This document shows, piece after piece, positions 37,147 through 44,883 of a DNA stretch of 64,000 nt; within the stretch, counting starts at the first letter, position 1, and each line of letters begins with the position of its first letter. The translations under genes were made by a program, and so were the position numbers. The stretch lies in assembly GCF_024198255.1 (NCBI RefSeq), contig NZ_JAJVKW010000021.1, positions 1 through 64,000 on the forward strand, in the 5' to 3' direction. Source of the DNA: Myxococcus guangdongensis. GTDB taxonomy: Bacteria; Myxococcota; Myxococcia; Myxococcales; Myxococcaceae. The notes beneath the pieces are model-generated. The model was given only the letters and a program-made list of their open reading frames with translations. It made no database searches and was not told the origin of the DNA.

Positions 37147-38493
37147 TCAGTCTTCCTTCAGTCGCAACACGAAGACCGTCTTGCCGATGCGCACCTGGTC
37201 GCCCGACACCAGTCGCTCGCGCGACACCCGCCTGCCATTCACATACGTCCCCGTGGGGCTGTCGCGGTCCTCCAGTTCATAGCCCTCGCCCAACGCATGG
37301 ATGAGGGCATGGGAGGGCTCCACTTCCGGGTCCTTGAAGAGGTACACGTCGCTCTTGGGCGAGCTGCCCACGGTGGTGGGGCTCTTGAAGAGCACGAACT
37401 CCTTCCCCGCGAGCGGCCCGGTGAGCATCTTGATCCACGCCTCGCGCGCCGCCAGCTCCACCAGACCCGTCATCAACCCCGTCACAAACCCGATGACGCC
37501 GAAGCCCACGCCCCGGCTCAGCCAAGCCTCCCCTCCCGTGTCGAACAGCACGTTGATGGGGTCGAATAGCAGGCCGCCTATCAGCGCCCCGACCATCCCT
37601 CCCACAAGGCCGTTGACGAGCAGCTTGGAGGAGCGCAGGGCCACTCCTTGGCCGAGCCCCATCGCGGCTCCCGCCAAGGCCCAGGCCAGGCCTCTCACGG
37701 ACATCTGCACCAGGAGCTGCGCCGTGGTCATCCCCTGCTCGTTCGGCTCACCCATCCCCTCCACCAGCCGGGCCCCCAGTCCATAGGCCACCTCCGCGGG
37801 GAGCGTGACCATCAGCCCCACGACCAACCCCATCCCCATCCCCACCGCGCCACACACGGCGGCCCGATGAAAGGCCCGTGACAAGAGGCCATCCGCGGCA
37901 CCGATGAACAACCCGATGAACGCGGCGATGACGGCGAACACGAGGAGCCTCGTCATCGTGGCACGTCGCTCCGCCTCGGGCAGGTTCACGCCCAACCGGG
38001 CGTCCCGACTCCCCTCGGGCAGTTGGATGACCTCATAGGCGGAGACTGAGCGCTCCGCGCCCTCGCCAATCACACGCCCCTTCACGCGAACCACCTGCCC
38101 GGTGGCCAGCGTCTCCACCGCCACCACCTCGCCGTCCCGCTCGACTCGGGTCGACCAGGGGCTCACCCACACCTGAACCATCCCGATGCGCACCAGGGTG
38201 AGCTGCTGGCCGGACGGCGTGTGGTAGCCCGGGCTCACCAGCTCCACCACGCTTGCGAACTCCACCCCCTCCGTGACGAAGGGCTCGAGCACGGCCCAGC
38301 CGGAAAGCCCTCCCAACAGGCCCGCCAGCGAGAGCGCGACATAGGCGCGATAGAAGAAGCCCGTGGGCCGCTCCTCCACGCGCTCGGGAGCCGGCGCCAT
38401 GCCAAACGACAGTTGCCGTGCGAGCGCCTCGTCCACCTCGGACGAGGCCAGCTCTTCGGGCGCGATGACAATCTTGTCCGCCATACCCGCCAT
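37147..38493 (-). CDS. Polytopic membrane protein with C-terminal FHA domain
   Basis: A 448-residue protein. One membrane helix near 50-70 precedes a beta-rich domain of about 100 residues (VVELVSPGYHTPSGQQL, with GQVVRVKGRVIGEG). About six membrane helices follow, between 180 and 345, several rich in glycine. The C-terminal 85 residues form an FHA domain: TVGSSPKSDVYL, PSHALIH, DSPTGTYVNGRRV and GDQVRIGKT, with the Ser/Arg/Asn elements used to bind phosphothreonine. The start at 38493 has GAGGAGG six bases upstream. In the Ubl operon it could recruit phosphorylated targets to the membrane. No kinase gene is in the operon. Confidence 0.9.
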   Translation of the reverse strand: MAGMADKIVIAPEELASSEVDEALARQLSFGMAPAPERVEERPTGFFYRAYVALSLAGLLGGLSGWAVLEPFVTEGVEFASVVELVSPGYHTPSGQQLTLVRIGMVQVWVSPWSTRVERDGEVVAVETLATGQVVRVKGRVIGEGAERSVSAYEVIQLPEGSRDARLGVNLPEAERRATMTRLLVFAVIAAFIGLFIGAADGLLSRAFHRAAVCGAVGMGMGLVVGLMVTLPAEVAYGLGARLVEGMGEPNEQGMTTAQLLVQMSVRGLAWALAGAAMGLGQGVALRSSKLLVNGLVGGMVGALIGGLLFDPINVLFDTGGEAWLSRGVGFGVIGFVTGLMTGLVELAAREAWIKMLTGPLAGKEFVLFKSPTTVGSSPKSDVYLFKDPEVEPSHALIHALGEGYELEDRDSPTGTYVNGRRVSRERLVSGDQVRIGKTVFVLRLKED

Positions 38494-38504
38494 GGGCGAC
38501 CTCC

Positions 38505-39662
38505 TCAGCCTTTGGCCGTCTTCGTGGCGCGGCGGCGCCGCCGCGCGAAGAGCACTGTCGCCGCGACGGCCACGAGCGCCAGCACCACGCCTCCCACCAA
38601 CACGAGCACGTGCGTCCGGGACGGCGAGCCTCGCGCGGCCGCCTTCGCATCGGGAGGTATCTCCGGCGGGGGGCTGGGCGCGGCCACCGTGCTGCCTGCG
38701 CTCCGCCCGCCCGCCAGCAGTTCGAGCAGCGGAACCGCCCGGCCCTGGACGTCCCGGAGCGGGACCCCCACGTAGAGCTCCCCGTTGCGATCCCTCAGGA
38801 CCGTGTCGCGCTCAGGCGCGAGCTGGACGACCTCCAGCCCCAGCGCGACCCCTGTCGCCGGGTCCTGCTCGAGCAGGAGCATGTGCTGCGAGCGTCGGCG
38901 TCCCTCGGCGGAGAGTCCTGGCGCGATGACATTTCCCAGGTAGCCGTAGCCCAACGCGAGGGCGCCCGCGGCGACGACCGCGAGCATCCAGAGGGGAAAC
39001 CCCTCCGGGGGACGCCTGTGCGTGGAGGCTTGGAGCGCCGTCGCGGCCCGCCCCAACGCGCTCACGGCGGCCGCCAGGTCCCCGCCCTCCCCACCGCCGG
39101 TGGACGACTCCACGGCGGCGCCCAGCGGCTTGCGCTCTCGCCCGCCCAGCCAATAGCGCCGTGCCTGCCGCAGCTCTCCAGACAGGCCATGGAAGAAACC
39201 CTCGGTACCCGCAAGCGGGTCGTACACGTAGGCGACCTGATGCGGCTGCGAGAAGAAGTTGCGATGGATGAACGTGTCCATCTCCGAGAGGAAGATGCCG
39301 AACCCCCCGTGCGTGTGGTACCAGCCGACAATCTGCGCGTCGGGGTGCTTCGCATCCATCTCGCGGTGGATGTGATTCCACGTGTCGTGGGTGAAGGTGA
39401 CCTGGGCGCCCTGCTGTCTGGCGGCCTCCCCTCGAATGATGTGGGTGATGCTCAGGTAGGGGCCCCGCGCATCCTCGAGCACGCGGCCCACCAGCACGCC
39501 GCAGACCTCCACATCCGGCTCCAGCACGGCGTGGCCGATGATCTGCGCATACGGTTGCTTCTCCATCGCGATGCGCAGCTCGCCCGGTCCGGGTGTGACC
39601 TCCCCTCCGGGAAAGCCCCCCGACGTCGGCTGCTGCTTCTCCGCCTGCGCGCCTTGGCTCAT
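38505..39662 (-). CDS. JAMM/JAB (MPN) metallopeptidase with membrane anchor, predicted deconjugase
   Basis: A 385-residue protein with a complete JAMM site: E52 (VEVCGVLVG), H116-x-H118 (WYHTHGG), S126 and D129, in the spacing HxH-x7-S-x2-D. Catalytically complete JAMM proteins cleave isopeptide or C-terminal peptide bonds of ubiquitin-like proteins. The catalytic domain is followed by a membrane helix near 225-250 and a second, with a basic tail, at the C-terminus, so the enzyme should be membrane-tethered. Its ATG overlaps the E1 stop (ATGA). Likely jobs are trimming the Ubl C-terminus and removing it from targets; both are inference. Confidence 0.9.
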   Translation of the reverse strand: MSQGAQAEKQQPTSGGFPGGEVTPGPGELRIAMEKQPYAQIIGHAVLEPDVEVCGVLVGRVLEDARGPYLSITHIIRGEAARQQGAQVTFTHDTWNHIHREMDAKHPDAQIVGWYHTHGGFGIFLSEMDTFIHRNFFSQPHQVAYVYDPLAGTEGFFHGLSGELRQARRYWLGGRERKPLGAAVESSTGGGEGGDLAAAVSALGRAATALQASTHRRPPEGFPLWMLAVVAAGALALGYGYLGNVIAPGLSAEGRRRSQHMLLLEQDPATGVALGLEVVQLAPERDTVLRDRNGELYVGVPLRDVQGRAVPLLELLAGGRSAGSTVAAPSPPPEIPPDAKAAARGSPSRTHVLVLVGGVVLALVAVAATVLFARRRRRATKTAKG

Positions 39663-40831
39663 ACGCCCTCCTCGTCCAGCTCGCCGAGCACGCGCGCCCG
39701 GTCACCACACAGCTCGAACCCCACCACGCGCTCCCCCACGCGGCCCACCACCACGTCCCACGCCGGTACACCCAGTTGCGCCAAGGTGAGGTCCAGGAAG
39801 TCCTCGTCGCCACGCAGCCCGTGGAAGAGCCGGGGTGAGCGGCGCGCCCCACAGGCCGGGCACACGCCCTCCGCCTCCGTCACCTGTGAGAGCGACCGGA
39901 ACACGCGCTCCTCACGGCCGCAGCCCGGGCACTCGAGCCCGTGGAGCAGCTCGCGGCCAAACTCGAGCACCGCTGCGGAGCCGAGCGCCGCCCGAGCCCA
40001 CCCGAGCGCCTCTCGGGCGCGCACGTCCAGGGTCGAGCGCGCCACCGGCTCGATCGCCTGGAGCGGGTCGTGGCTCAGACACTCGGGATTGCGCTGGTAG
40101 CGGGTGACGTACGACTGGTGTGTCAGGCCGTCGAAGACGAACCCCGAGCCCGCGAGCGTGGGCTGGCCGTGAAGCAGCTTTACCGCCTCCTGGCACTGGA
40201 TGGCGGCGATGACCGAGGCCGTGGTCGGCGTGGTTGGCACCTTGCCCTGCTCCTCGAGCTGCCGATTGAGCAAGCTGCACGAGCGACGTCGCTCGAGCAG
40301 CCGCCAGTCCTGCTCGCTCATCGTGCACTCGTAGCAGGGCCCTTCCGGTGGGGTGAACACGCGGGCGACACCGGAGAGCACCTCGATGGCACCATCAATC
40401 CAGGCCCGGCCCACCCGGTAGCAGGCGCGGTTGAGGGTCAGGCGCGCTTCACGGTTGTCCAATGCGCCGACCACCACGTCCGCCCAGCGGAAGAGCCCGA
40501 GCCCCAGGTCGTGCACCACGTTGGCGCGAAGGGGGCGGACCCGGAGGTCCGGATGAATGGCGCGCGCTCCGTCCGCCACCGCGTCCACCTTCGCCCTCCC
40601 CGCGTCGGAGGGACGGAACAGCGGCGAGCGGGAGAGGTTGGAGGTCTCCACGACGTCCATGTCCACCACCACCACCTGCCCCACGCCCAGGAGCGACAGG
40701 TTCTTGAGCACCTCGTTGCCCAGCGCCCCGGCGCCTGCCACCAGCACCCGCGCGCGGGAGAGCCGCGGCTGGTCCCACCAGTCAATCAGCTCGAAGCGAC
40801 TGAAGCGCCCCTCATTCACAGACACCTTCAC
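39659..40831 (-). CDS. ThiF/E1-like Ubl-activating enzyme with C-terminal zinc ribbon
   Basis: A 390-residue protein of the E1/ThiF/MoeB family. It has the nucleotide motif AGAGALGNE (about 32-40), VVVDMDVVETSNLSR with D57/D59, N65 and R68, and ALDNREAR with D126 for Mg-ATP. The CYEC pair is at C166/C169, and C185 (RRRSCSLLN) aligns with the catalytic cysteine position of ThiF/MoeB. The T-rich PTTPTTASVIAA loop follows. The last 150 residues hold two CxxC pairs (ECPGC, VCPAC), an extra zinc ribbon not in ThiF. It starts with GTG overlapping the Ubl stop (GTGA). It should adenylate the Ubl C-terminus and pass it to the E2. Confidence 0.92.
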   Translation of the reverse strand: MKVSVNEGRFSRFELIDWWDQPRLSRARVLVAGAGALGNEVLKNLSLLGVGQVVVVDMDVVETSNLSRSPLFRPSDAGRAKVDAVADGARAIHPDLRVRPLRANVVHDLGLGLFRWADVVVGALDNREARLTLNRACYRVGRAWIDGAIEVLSGVARVFTPPEGPCYECTMSEQDWRLLERRRSCSLLNRQLEEQGKVPTTPTTASVIAAIQCQEAVKLLHGQPTLAGSGFVFDGLTHQSYVTRYQRNPECLSHDPLQAIEPVARSTLDVRAREALGWARAALGSAAVLEFGRELLHGLECPGCGREERVFRSLSQVTEAEGVCPACGARRSPRLFHGLRGDEDFLDLTLAQLGVPAWDVVVGRVGERVVGFELCGDRARVLGELDEEGV

Positions 40832-41109
40832 GAGACACGCGCCCCGGCGGTGATCTCCGGCTGGAGCCGCAGCACGTCCCCAGGCTGGACCTTCGCGTCC
40901 GCGAGCGACTGCGTGTCCAGCAGCTGCGTGCCACTGGCCTTGTGGTGGAACTTGTAGCTCATGGGCTGGCCGTCCGGGCTGTGCCGCGGAAGGTGCATCT
41001 TCTCGACCAGCACCACCAGCACGCGATTCACTGGCGCGTCGTCGGGCAGTTCGACCTGCTGTCGCTTGGCGCCCGTCGCGTCCCAGACCTCGACCGTCAT
41101 CATTCCCAT
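40828..41109 (-). CDS. Ubiquitin-like beta-grasp protein (YukD-like)
   Basis: A 93-residue protein with a beta-grasp pattern: MMTVEVWDATGAKRQQVELP (first hairpin), APVNRVLVVLVEKMHLP (helix), SYKFHHKASGTQLLD, SLADAKVQPGDVLRLQPE (last strands, with the GDxLRL motif of YukD/ubiquitin-like proteins). The tail is EITAGARVS, so no Gly-Gly ends the protein. G89 would become terminal only after removal of four residues. The ATG at 41109 has GGAG eight bases upstream; two further ATGs at 41103 and 41100 are possible starts. Position directly before the E1 gene strongly suggests it is the modifier of this pathway. Confidence 0.85.
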   Translation of the reverse strand: MGMMTVEVWDATGAKRQQVELPDDAPVNRVLVVLVEKMHLPRHSPDGQPMSYKFHHKASGTQLLDTQSLADAKVQPGDVLRLQPEITAGARVS

Positions 41110-41135
41110 CGCATCGGCTCCGTGGAGGACACGCG

Positions 41136-41618
41136 CTACATGAAGACGCCGACGACGGAGAGCAGGACGAGGAGTCCGGTCAGCAGGGCGTTGGCCACGA
41201 TTCCCACCATGGGCAGCATCGCCCCCGTGCCCCGCCCCAGGTCCCTGCTGATGAAGGACAGCGACACGCCGCCGAAGGCGCAGAGCATCGCCAGCATGCC
41301 CAGGCCGGTGGCGAAAGGCTCCTTCAGCTCTTCTCCGTACAGCACCGGGTAGAAGAAGAAGCAGCCATTCACCATCGCCGCCACGAACGCGAGCCCCAGT
41401 CCACCGACGGCGTAGAGCGTGGCCCCCTTGGGGCCTCCGGCAGCCGGGCGCAGCATGCAGGGAGGACAAACAGGCCCTGCCTCGGTGGAGAAGAGACAAA
41501 CCGGGCAGTAGGCATCGCCGCAGCGCGTGCACACCTGCGGGCTCGTCACCGTAGGATGGTTGCGGCAGGTCTCCGGCAGCGTTCCGAAGCCGACCTGTTG
41601 CGGCTGTTCCAGGCTCAC
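41136..41618 (-). CDS. B-box-like zinc-finger membrane protein (second copy)
   Basis: A 160-residue protein. The N-terminus carries a B-box-like zinc pattern C-x2-H-x8-C-x2-C-x4-C-x2-C (CRNHPTVTSPQVCTRCG..YCPVC), then another CxxC pair (VCPPC). Four hydrophobic segments fill residues about 65-160. It is a paralogue of the preceding gene with the same zinc spacing. Its ATG overlaps the stop of that gene (ATGA), and the Ubl gene starts 26 bp after its stop. B-box fingers bind proteins; here it may hold pathway parts at the membrane. Confidence 0.82.
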   Translation of the reverse strand: MSLEQPQQVGFGTLPETCRNHPTVTSPQVCTRCGDAYCPVCLFSTEAGPVCPPCMLRPAAGGPKGATLYAVGGLGLAFVAAMVNGCFFFYPVLYGEELKEPFATGLGMLAMLCAFGGVSLSFISRDLGRGTGAMLPMVGIVANALLTGLLVLLSVVGVFM

Positions 41619-42049
41619 GGGAGCGCCCCCTTGATGCGGGCAACCATGCCCACCAGCGACATGATCAACACCGCCGGAGCGATGAGCAGCGCGGCGTTCG
41701 CCTTGCCCAGCCCGCCCACCGTGGCGTCCCTCCCAATCTCCTTGCGCGCCGTCAGTGCGGCACTGATGGCCATGGGGGCGACGATGAAGCCAAAGCAGAA
41801 GATGCCCAGGAAAGCCAGCCTCAGCGCCCGAGTGGCATCCTCAGACTCGCGCGTTATCGTCAGCGCGGATGCGGGAACAGCCATGATCTTGCATCCACCG
41901 CAGTAACGGTTGGCCTGCATGGGCACGAGGCAATTCTCACAAAACGCCTCCGCGCAGCCTGCGCATGACGCGGCAGCGGTGACGGACGGATGATTCTGAC
42001 AGTGCAAGCCCCCTCCTCGACGGAGTCCGGTTATCCGGTATCCGTTCAT
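41615..42049 (-). CDS. B-box-like zinc-finger membrane protein (first gene of the Ubl operon)
   Basis: A 144-residue protein with the zinc pattern C-x2-H-x8-C-x2-C-x4-C-x2-C (CQNHPSVTAAASCAGC..FCENC) and a further CGGC pair. Two hydrophobic helices follow (about 78-101 and 122-140) with a basic segment TARKEIGR between them. The ATG at 42049 lacks a strong ribosome site (only AAGAA). It is the first of nine overlapping or closely spaced genes, so the operon promoter should lie in the 366 bp before it. Confidence 0.82.
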   Translation of the reverse strand: MNGYRITGLRRGGGLHCQNHPSVTAAASCAGCAEAFCENCLVPMQANRYCGGCKIMAVPASALTITRESEDATRALRLAFLGIFCFGFIVAPMAISAALTARKEIGRDATVGGLGKANAALLIAPAVLIMSLVGMVARIKGALP

Positions 42050-42415
42050 TTCTTGTCAAGGCACGTACATTCCAGACATTCCTACACTGCGAGCAACGCC
42101 CAAACACAAGCAAGCGATGGAGCCTCGCCCCCGCGAAGAAAGAATGGGCTGAAAAGACTGCCGCGACTTGAATGGCTTTCCCATTTCACCCACAGGGCCG
42201 ACTGTTCTTGCGTTTGCCCCCGAGATGATTCCCCCCAACGAGAACGCACATACTCGGACGCAGCGACGGCAAGGGATGGCCTCCCGACGCCAACGTCCTC
42301 GGTACCTGACAGAACTGTCTTCCCGAGCGCCCCTCGAACCGACGTTCCGGACTTCGCGGACAGGGAGCCAATGTAGGCCCCTGAGGGCTATCGCCGATGT
42401 TGTCCTGACAGGGGG
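42050..42415. promoter_or_regulatory. Upstream region of the Ubl operon
   Basis: This 366-bp spacer is less GC-rich than the flanking genes and holds no credible gene. It must contain the operon promoter. ACATTCC occurs twice (42067-42073 and 42076-42082), a direct repeat with 9-bp period some 20-35 bases before the first start codon, which could be an activator or sigma-factor site. I could not assign -35 and -10 boxes with confidence. Confidence 0.45.
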
Positions 42416-44245
42416 TTACCTCCGCCACTCCGCGGGCACGTTCTTCTCGGTGGCGTAGCGCTCGAGCTCGGAGAGCTGCTGGCTCGCCAGCTTCAGCTCC
42501 GCCTCCACCTCTTGCTGGCGCCGCGCCACGGGCTTGCCCGAAGCCTCGTCCTGACGCAGGCGCGTGCGCTCCTCCTCGAAGCGGGCGACACGCGCCCGGG
42601 CCTTGCCGAAGGACGTGCGCCACCGCTCCTCCTCGTCGCGCGACTGCGTCCCCACGAGGCGCTGCTTGAAGCGCTCGCGCTCCCAGCGCTGGATGCCCGC
42701 GGGGTTCCGGTTCCACGTCTCCCGGGCGTCGCGCACGTCCTTGAGTGACACCTCGAGGCGCTCCAGGTCCTCACCACTCCCCTGCCCCGCCTTCAGCGAC
42801 GCCGTGCCCGTCGCCGGCAGCACGCAGGTCTCCACGGGCAGTCGCGCGCCTCCGATGTGGATGCCCCGGGTGAGCCCCTTCGAGAGGAACCAGCGCAGCC
42901 GCCGCGAGTCCTCCTGCGCCGCCAGGGACTGGCTCAGCGGCCGCCAGTCCTCGAACTCCAGGTCCAGCGTGCACGTCTTCCCCTCCGCCTCCAGCTCCAT
43001 GCGGCGCTTGAGCGCCGTGGGTGGCGAATCGAACCGCTCGAGGACCAGCACCACGAGCCCCAGTCCGTCGACCCGCTGCACCGAGAGGAGCACCTGCTGC
43101 TCGGTGTCCACCTGGAAGCGCTGCACCTCGCGCGACTCGTCGCGAGCCACACGCTCGAGCAGCTGCTTCCAGCGCTCCGTGGACTCGGGCGTGGTGGGCA
43201 CGGGGAAGAGCTTGCTCGCGTAGGCGATGGGCAGCGCCAACCCCAGGCCATCCGAGTTCTCGATCTTCATCGAGACGACGCCCACCACTTCACCCTGGCC
43301 ATTCAACAGCGGCCCGCCACTGTTGCCGGGGTTCACCGAGGCGTTGAACTGCACGTAGCCCGTCCCCAGGTACTGGCGGCCCACGTAGCCCACCTTCCCC
43401 TCGTGCACGGTGAAGTCCAGCCCCTTGGGGCTGCCGATGAAGACGAGCGGGTCTCCAGGCTCCAGGCGCGTGACGTCGCCCAACGGCAGCGGCGCGGCCT
43501 TCGCGCCCACGACGCGAACGGTGGCGAGGTCCAGGTCCACGTCGGTGGCCACCGTCTCGCCGAGCAGCTCGCGTCCATCCGCGAGCACCGCCGTCATCAT
43601 CTTGCCCGGAGGGCACACCACGTGCTCGTTGGTCAGCACCAGCTCCGGGTCCACGAAGAAGCCGGAGCCCGTCTTGTTCCCGCACCGCAGCGTCAACGTG
43701 CTCGGCCCCGCGCGGCGGGAGATCTCCGCGGTGGAGAGGGCCACGGGCCCCGCGGCCTTCTCACCCTGAGGCGCCTCACCCGAGGCGAGGGCGAGGACCT
43801 CCGAGCGCGTCTGCGCGAAGCGCGGAGACCGGGCCGCCCAGACGCCCAACCCCACGGCGGCCAGGAGCAGCAGCCCGAGGAGCGCGCGACGGCCCCCATT
43901 CGAGGGCGCCTCGGCGATGACCGCCACCTCCACGAAGGGGCGAAGGTCCGCGCGGGCGCCCTGGGCGCGGAGCACCGTCAGGAGCTTCTCCGCGAAGGCG
44001 CGAAAGACACCGTGGGCCAGGGGCGCGCCGGCCCTGGCGAGCAGGCTTCGGGCTTCGGTGAACGAGGGAGCGGGCGGGCCCAGTTGAGCGATGGCACGGG
44101 CCAGCGCGAAGCGTGCCCGCTCATCCGCCACCGCGTCCCGCAGCACCACATCGACCCGGAGGCTGGCGCCGCACACACACCGCGCCACGTTCCCCGCATC
44201 CGGCGCACCACACCGGAGGCACCTCAGCTCGACAGACTCCGACAT
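42416..44245 (-). CDS. Zinc-ribbon, membrane-anchored trypsin-like protease with coiled-coil tail
   Basis: A 609-residue protein. An N-terminal zinc ribbon (C9, C12, C23, C25) is followed by a helical region, one membrane helix (about 121-137) and a trypsin-fold domain with H208 (TNEHVVC), D239 (DLDLATV) and S309 (NPGNSGGPL). The last 170 residues contain a long charged, heptad-like region (ERERFKQRL, RVARFEEERTRLRQDE, EVEAELKLASQQL). It resembles the trypsin-like protease of the Ubl operon in catalytic motifs and membrane anchoring and lies 366 bp upstream of that operon on the same strand. It may belong to the same system, possibly under its own promoter. Confidence 0.88.
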   Translation of the reverse strand: MSESVELRCLRCGAPDAGNVARCVCGASLRVDVVLRDAVADERARFALARAIAQLGPPAPSFTEARSLLARAGAPLAHGVFRAFAEKLLTVLRAQGARADLRPFVEVAVIAEAPSNGGRRALLGLLLLAAVGLGVWAARSPRFAQTRSEVLALASGEAPQGEKAAGPVALSTAEISRRAGPSTLTLRCGNKTGSGFFVDPELVLTNEHVVCPPGKMMTAVLADGRELLGETVATDVDLDLATVRVVGAKAAPLPLGDVTRLEPGDPLVFIGSPKGLDFTVHEGKVGYVGRQYLGTGYVQFNASVNPGNSGGPLLNGQGEVVGVVSMKIENSDGLGLALPIAYASKLFPVPTTPESTERWKQLLERVARDESREVQRFQVDTEQQVLLSVQRVDGLGLVVLVLERFDSPPTALKRRMELEAEGKTCTLDLEFEDWRPLSQSLAAQEDSRRLRWFLSKGLTRGIHIGGARLPVETCVLPATGTASLKAGQGSGEDLERLEVSLKDVRDARETWNRNPAGIQRWERERFKQRLVGTQSRDEEERWRTSFGKARARVARFEEERTRLRQDEASGKPVARRQQEVEAELKLASQQLSELERYATEKNVPAEWRR

Positions 44246-44487
44246 TCCCGCGCTCCCCCAGCAACAGCCCGTGGCTCCTGGCGCGCGTGCGTCCTCCGCG
44301 AGGTCGACGGCGCCTGCCCATCATGCCTCCGAACGCGCGCGACGTCCCGCCCTCGTGCGCCCCCCACTCCGGAAGGCCTCGCGTCTTCGCGAAGCCAGGG
44401 GTCGAACCCGCGGTGGGATTGGGCTTCAGGAACCATCCGTGCGTGGCTACGCTCTCGCCCGCCTGAGGCATGGCGGGACATGGCGTG

Positions 44488-44583
44488 ATGGACCCCACGG
44501 GAATCGGCGTCGCGGACATCGAGCGTCGGCGCGTGCTGGACCCCGATGGCGACAACATGGAGGCCCTCCATCGGGAGCGCTGA
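44488..44583 (+). pseudogene. VOC/glyoxalase-family gene collapsed by internal deletion
   Basis: A 31-codon frame reads MDPTGIGVADIERRR followed directly by VLDPDGDNMEALHRER and a stop. The first part matches the start of VOC (glyoxalase/dioxygenase-like) proteins and the second their usual C-terminal DPDGNN(I/V)EA motif. The roughly 100 residues between them are missing. This looks like a precise internal deletion of a once normal gene. Confidence 0.65.
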
Positions 44584-44870
44584 GCTCGCCTTCGCTTCAG
44601 CATGCGAAGCCGTGGGAGCCGAGCGTCACCCAGGGCTGCGGCGTCGGGGCGTCTCCGAGGGCATGTCACGCCATGGGGGCCTGCAGGGGCACAGGCCTCG
44701 GCAGGGCCGAACAGCGGGCTGTCGGCGCCCTCCTCCACCAGCACGAAGAACTCACGGCGCTCGGGAGGGTGGAAGTGCGCATGCCGTGAGCCTGGGGGCC
44801 ACGGTTCCTCACGAGACTCTTCGCTGAAGACTCACACGCGGGCCCGTACCTCAAACACACACGTCTGGCA

Positions 44871-44876
44871 TAGACT
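44871..44876 (+). promoter_or_regulatory. Candidate -10 box (TAGACT) before a GTG start
   Basis: TAGACT ends seven bases before the GTG at 44884 and no ribosome-binding sequence is present, which fits a leaderless message. No good -35 box is seen at 16-18 bases upstream, so the call is tentative. Confidence 0.3.
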
Positions 44877-44883
44877 GCGCGCC

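Larger units (their letters stand above)
44246..44883. other. Gene-poor spacer with a decayed gene
   Basis: About 640 bp between the protease gene and the next plus-strand gene. It contains the collapsed VOC gene at 44488-44583. The remaining short frames are not conserved in appearance. The right end holds TAGACT (44871-44876) seven bases before a GTG start, a candidate leaderless promoter. Confidence 0.5.

Noticed and set aside
34973..42049. Assignment as a Bil or type II CBASS antiviral operon
   Set aside because: There is no cGAS/CD-NTase, no CBASS effector and no fused E1-E2 protein. The FHA, B-box and trypsin genes do not belong to those layouts. It is kept as a separate Ubl operon type.
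44864..44880. TGGCATAGACTGC as a sigma-54 promoter
   Set aside because: The GG and GC elements are too close together by about two bases for sigma-54.
44602..44883. In-frame upstream extension of the membrane protein gene to 44602
   Set aside because: The added residues are low-complexity and lack family-like sequence, and a candidate -10 box directly precedes the GTG at 44884.
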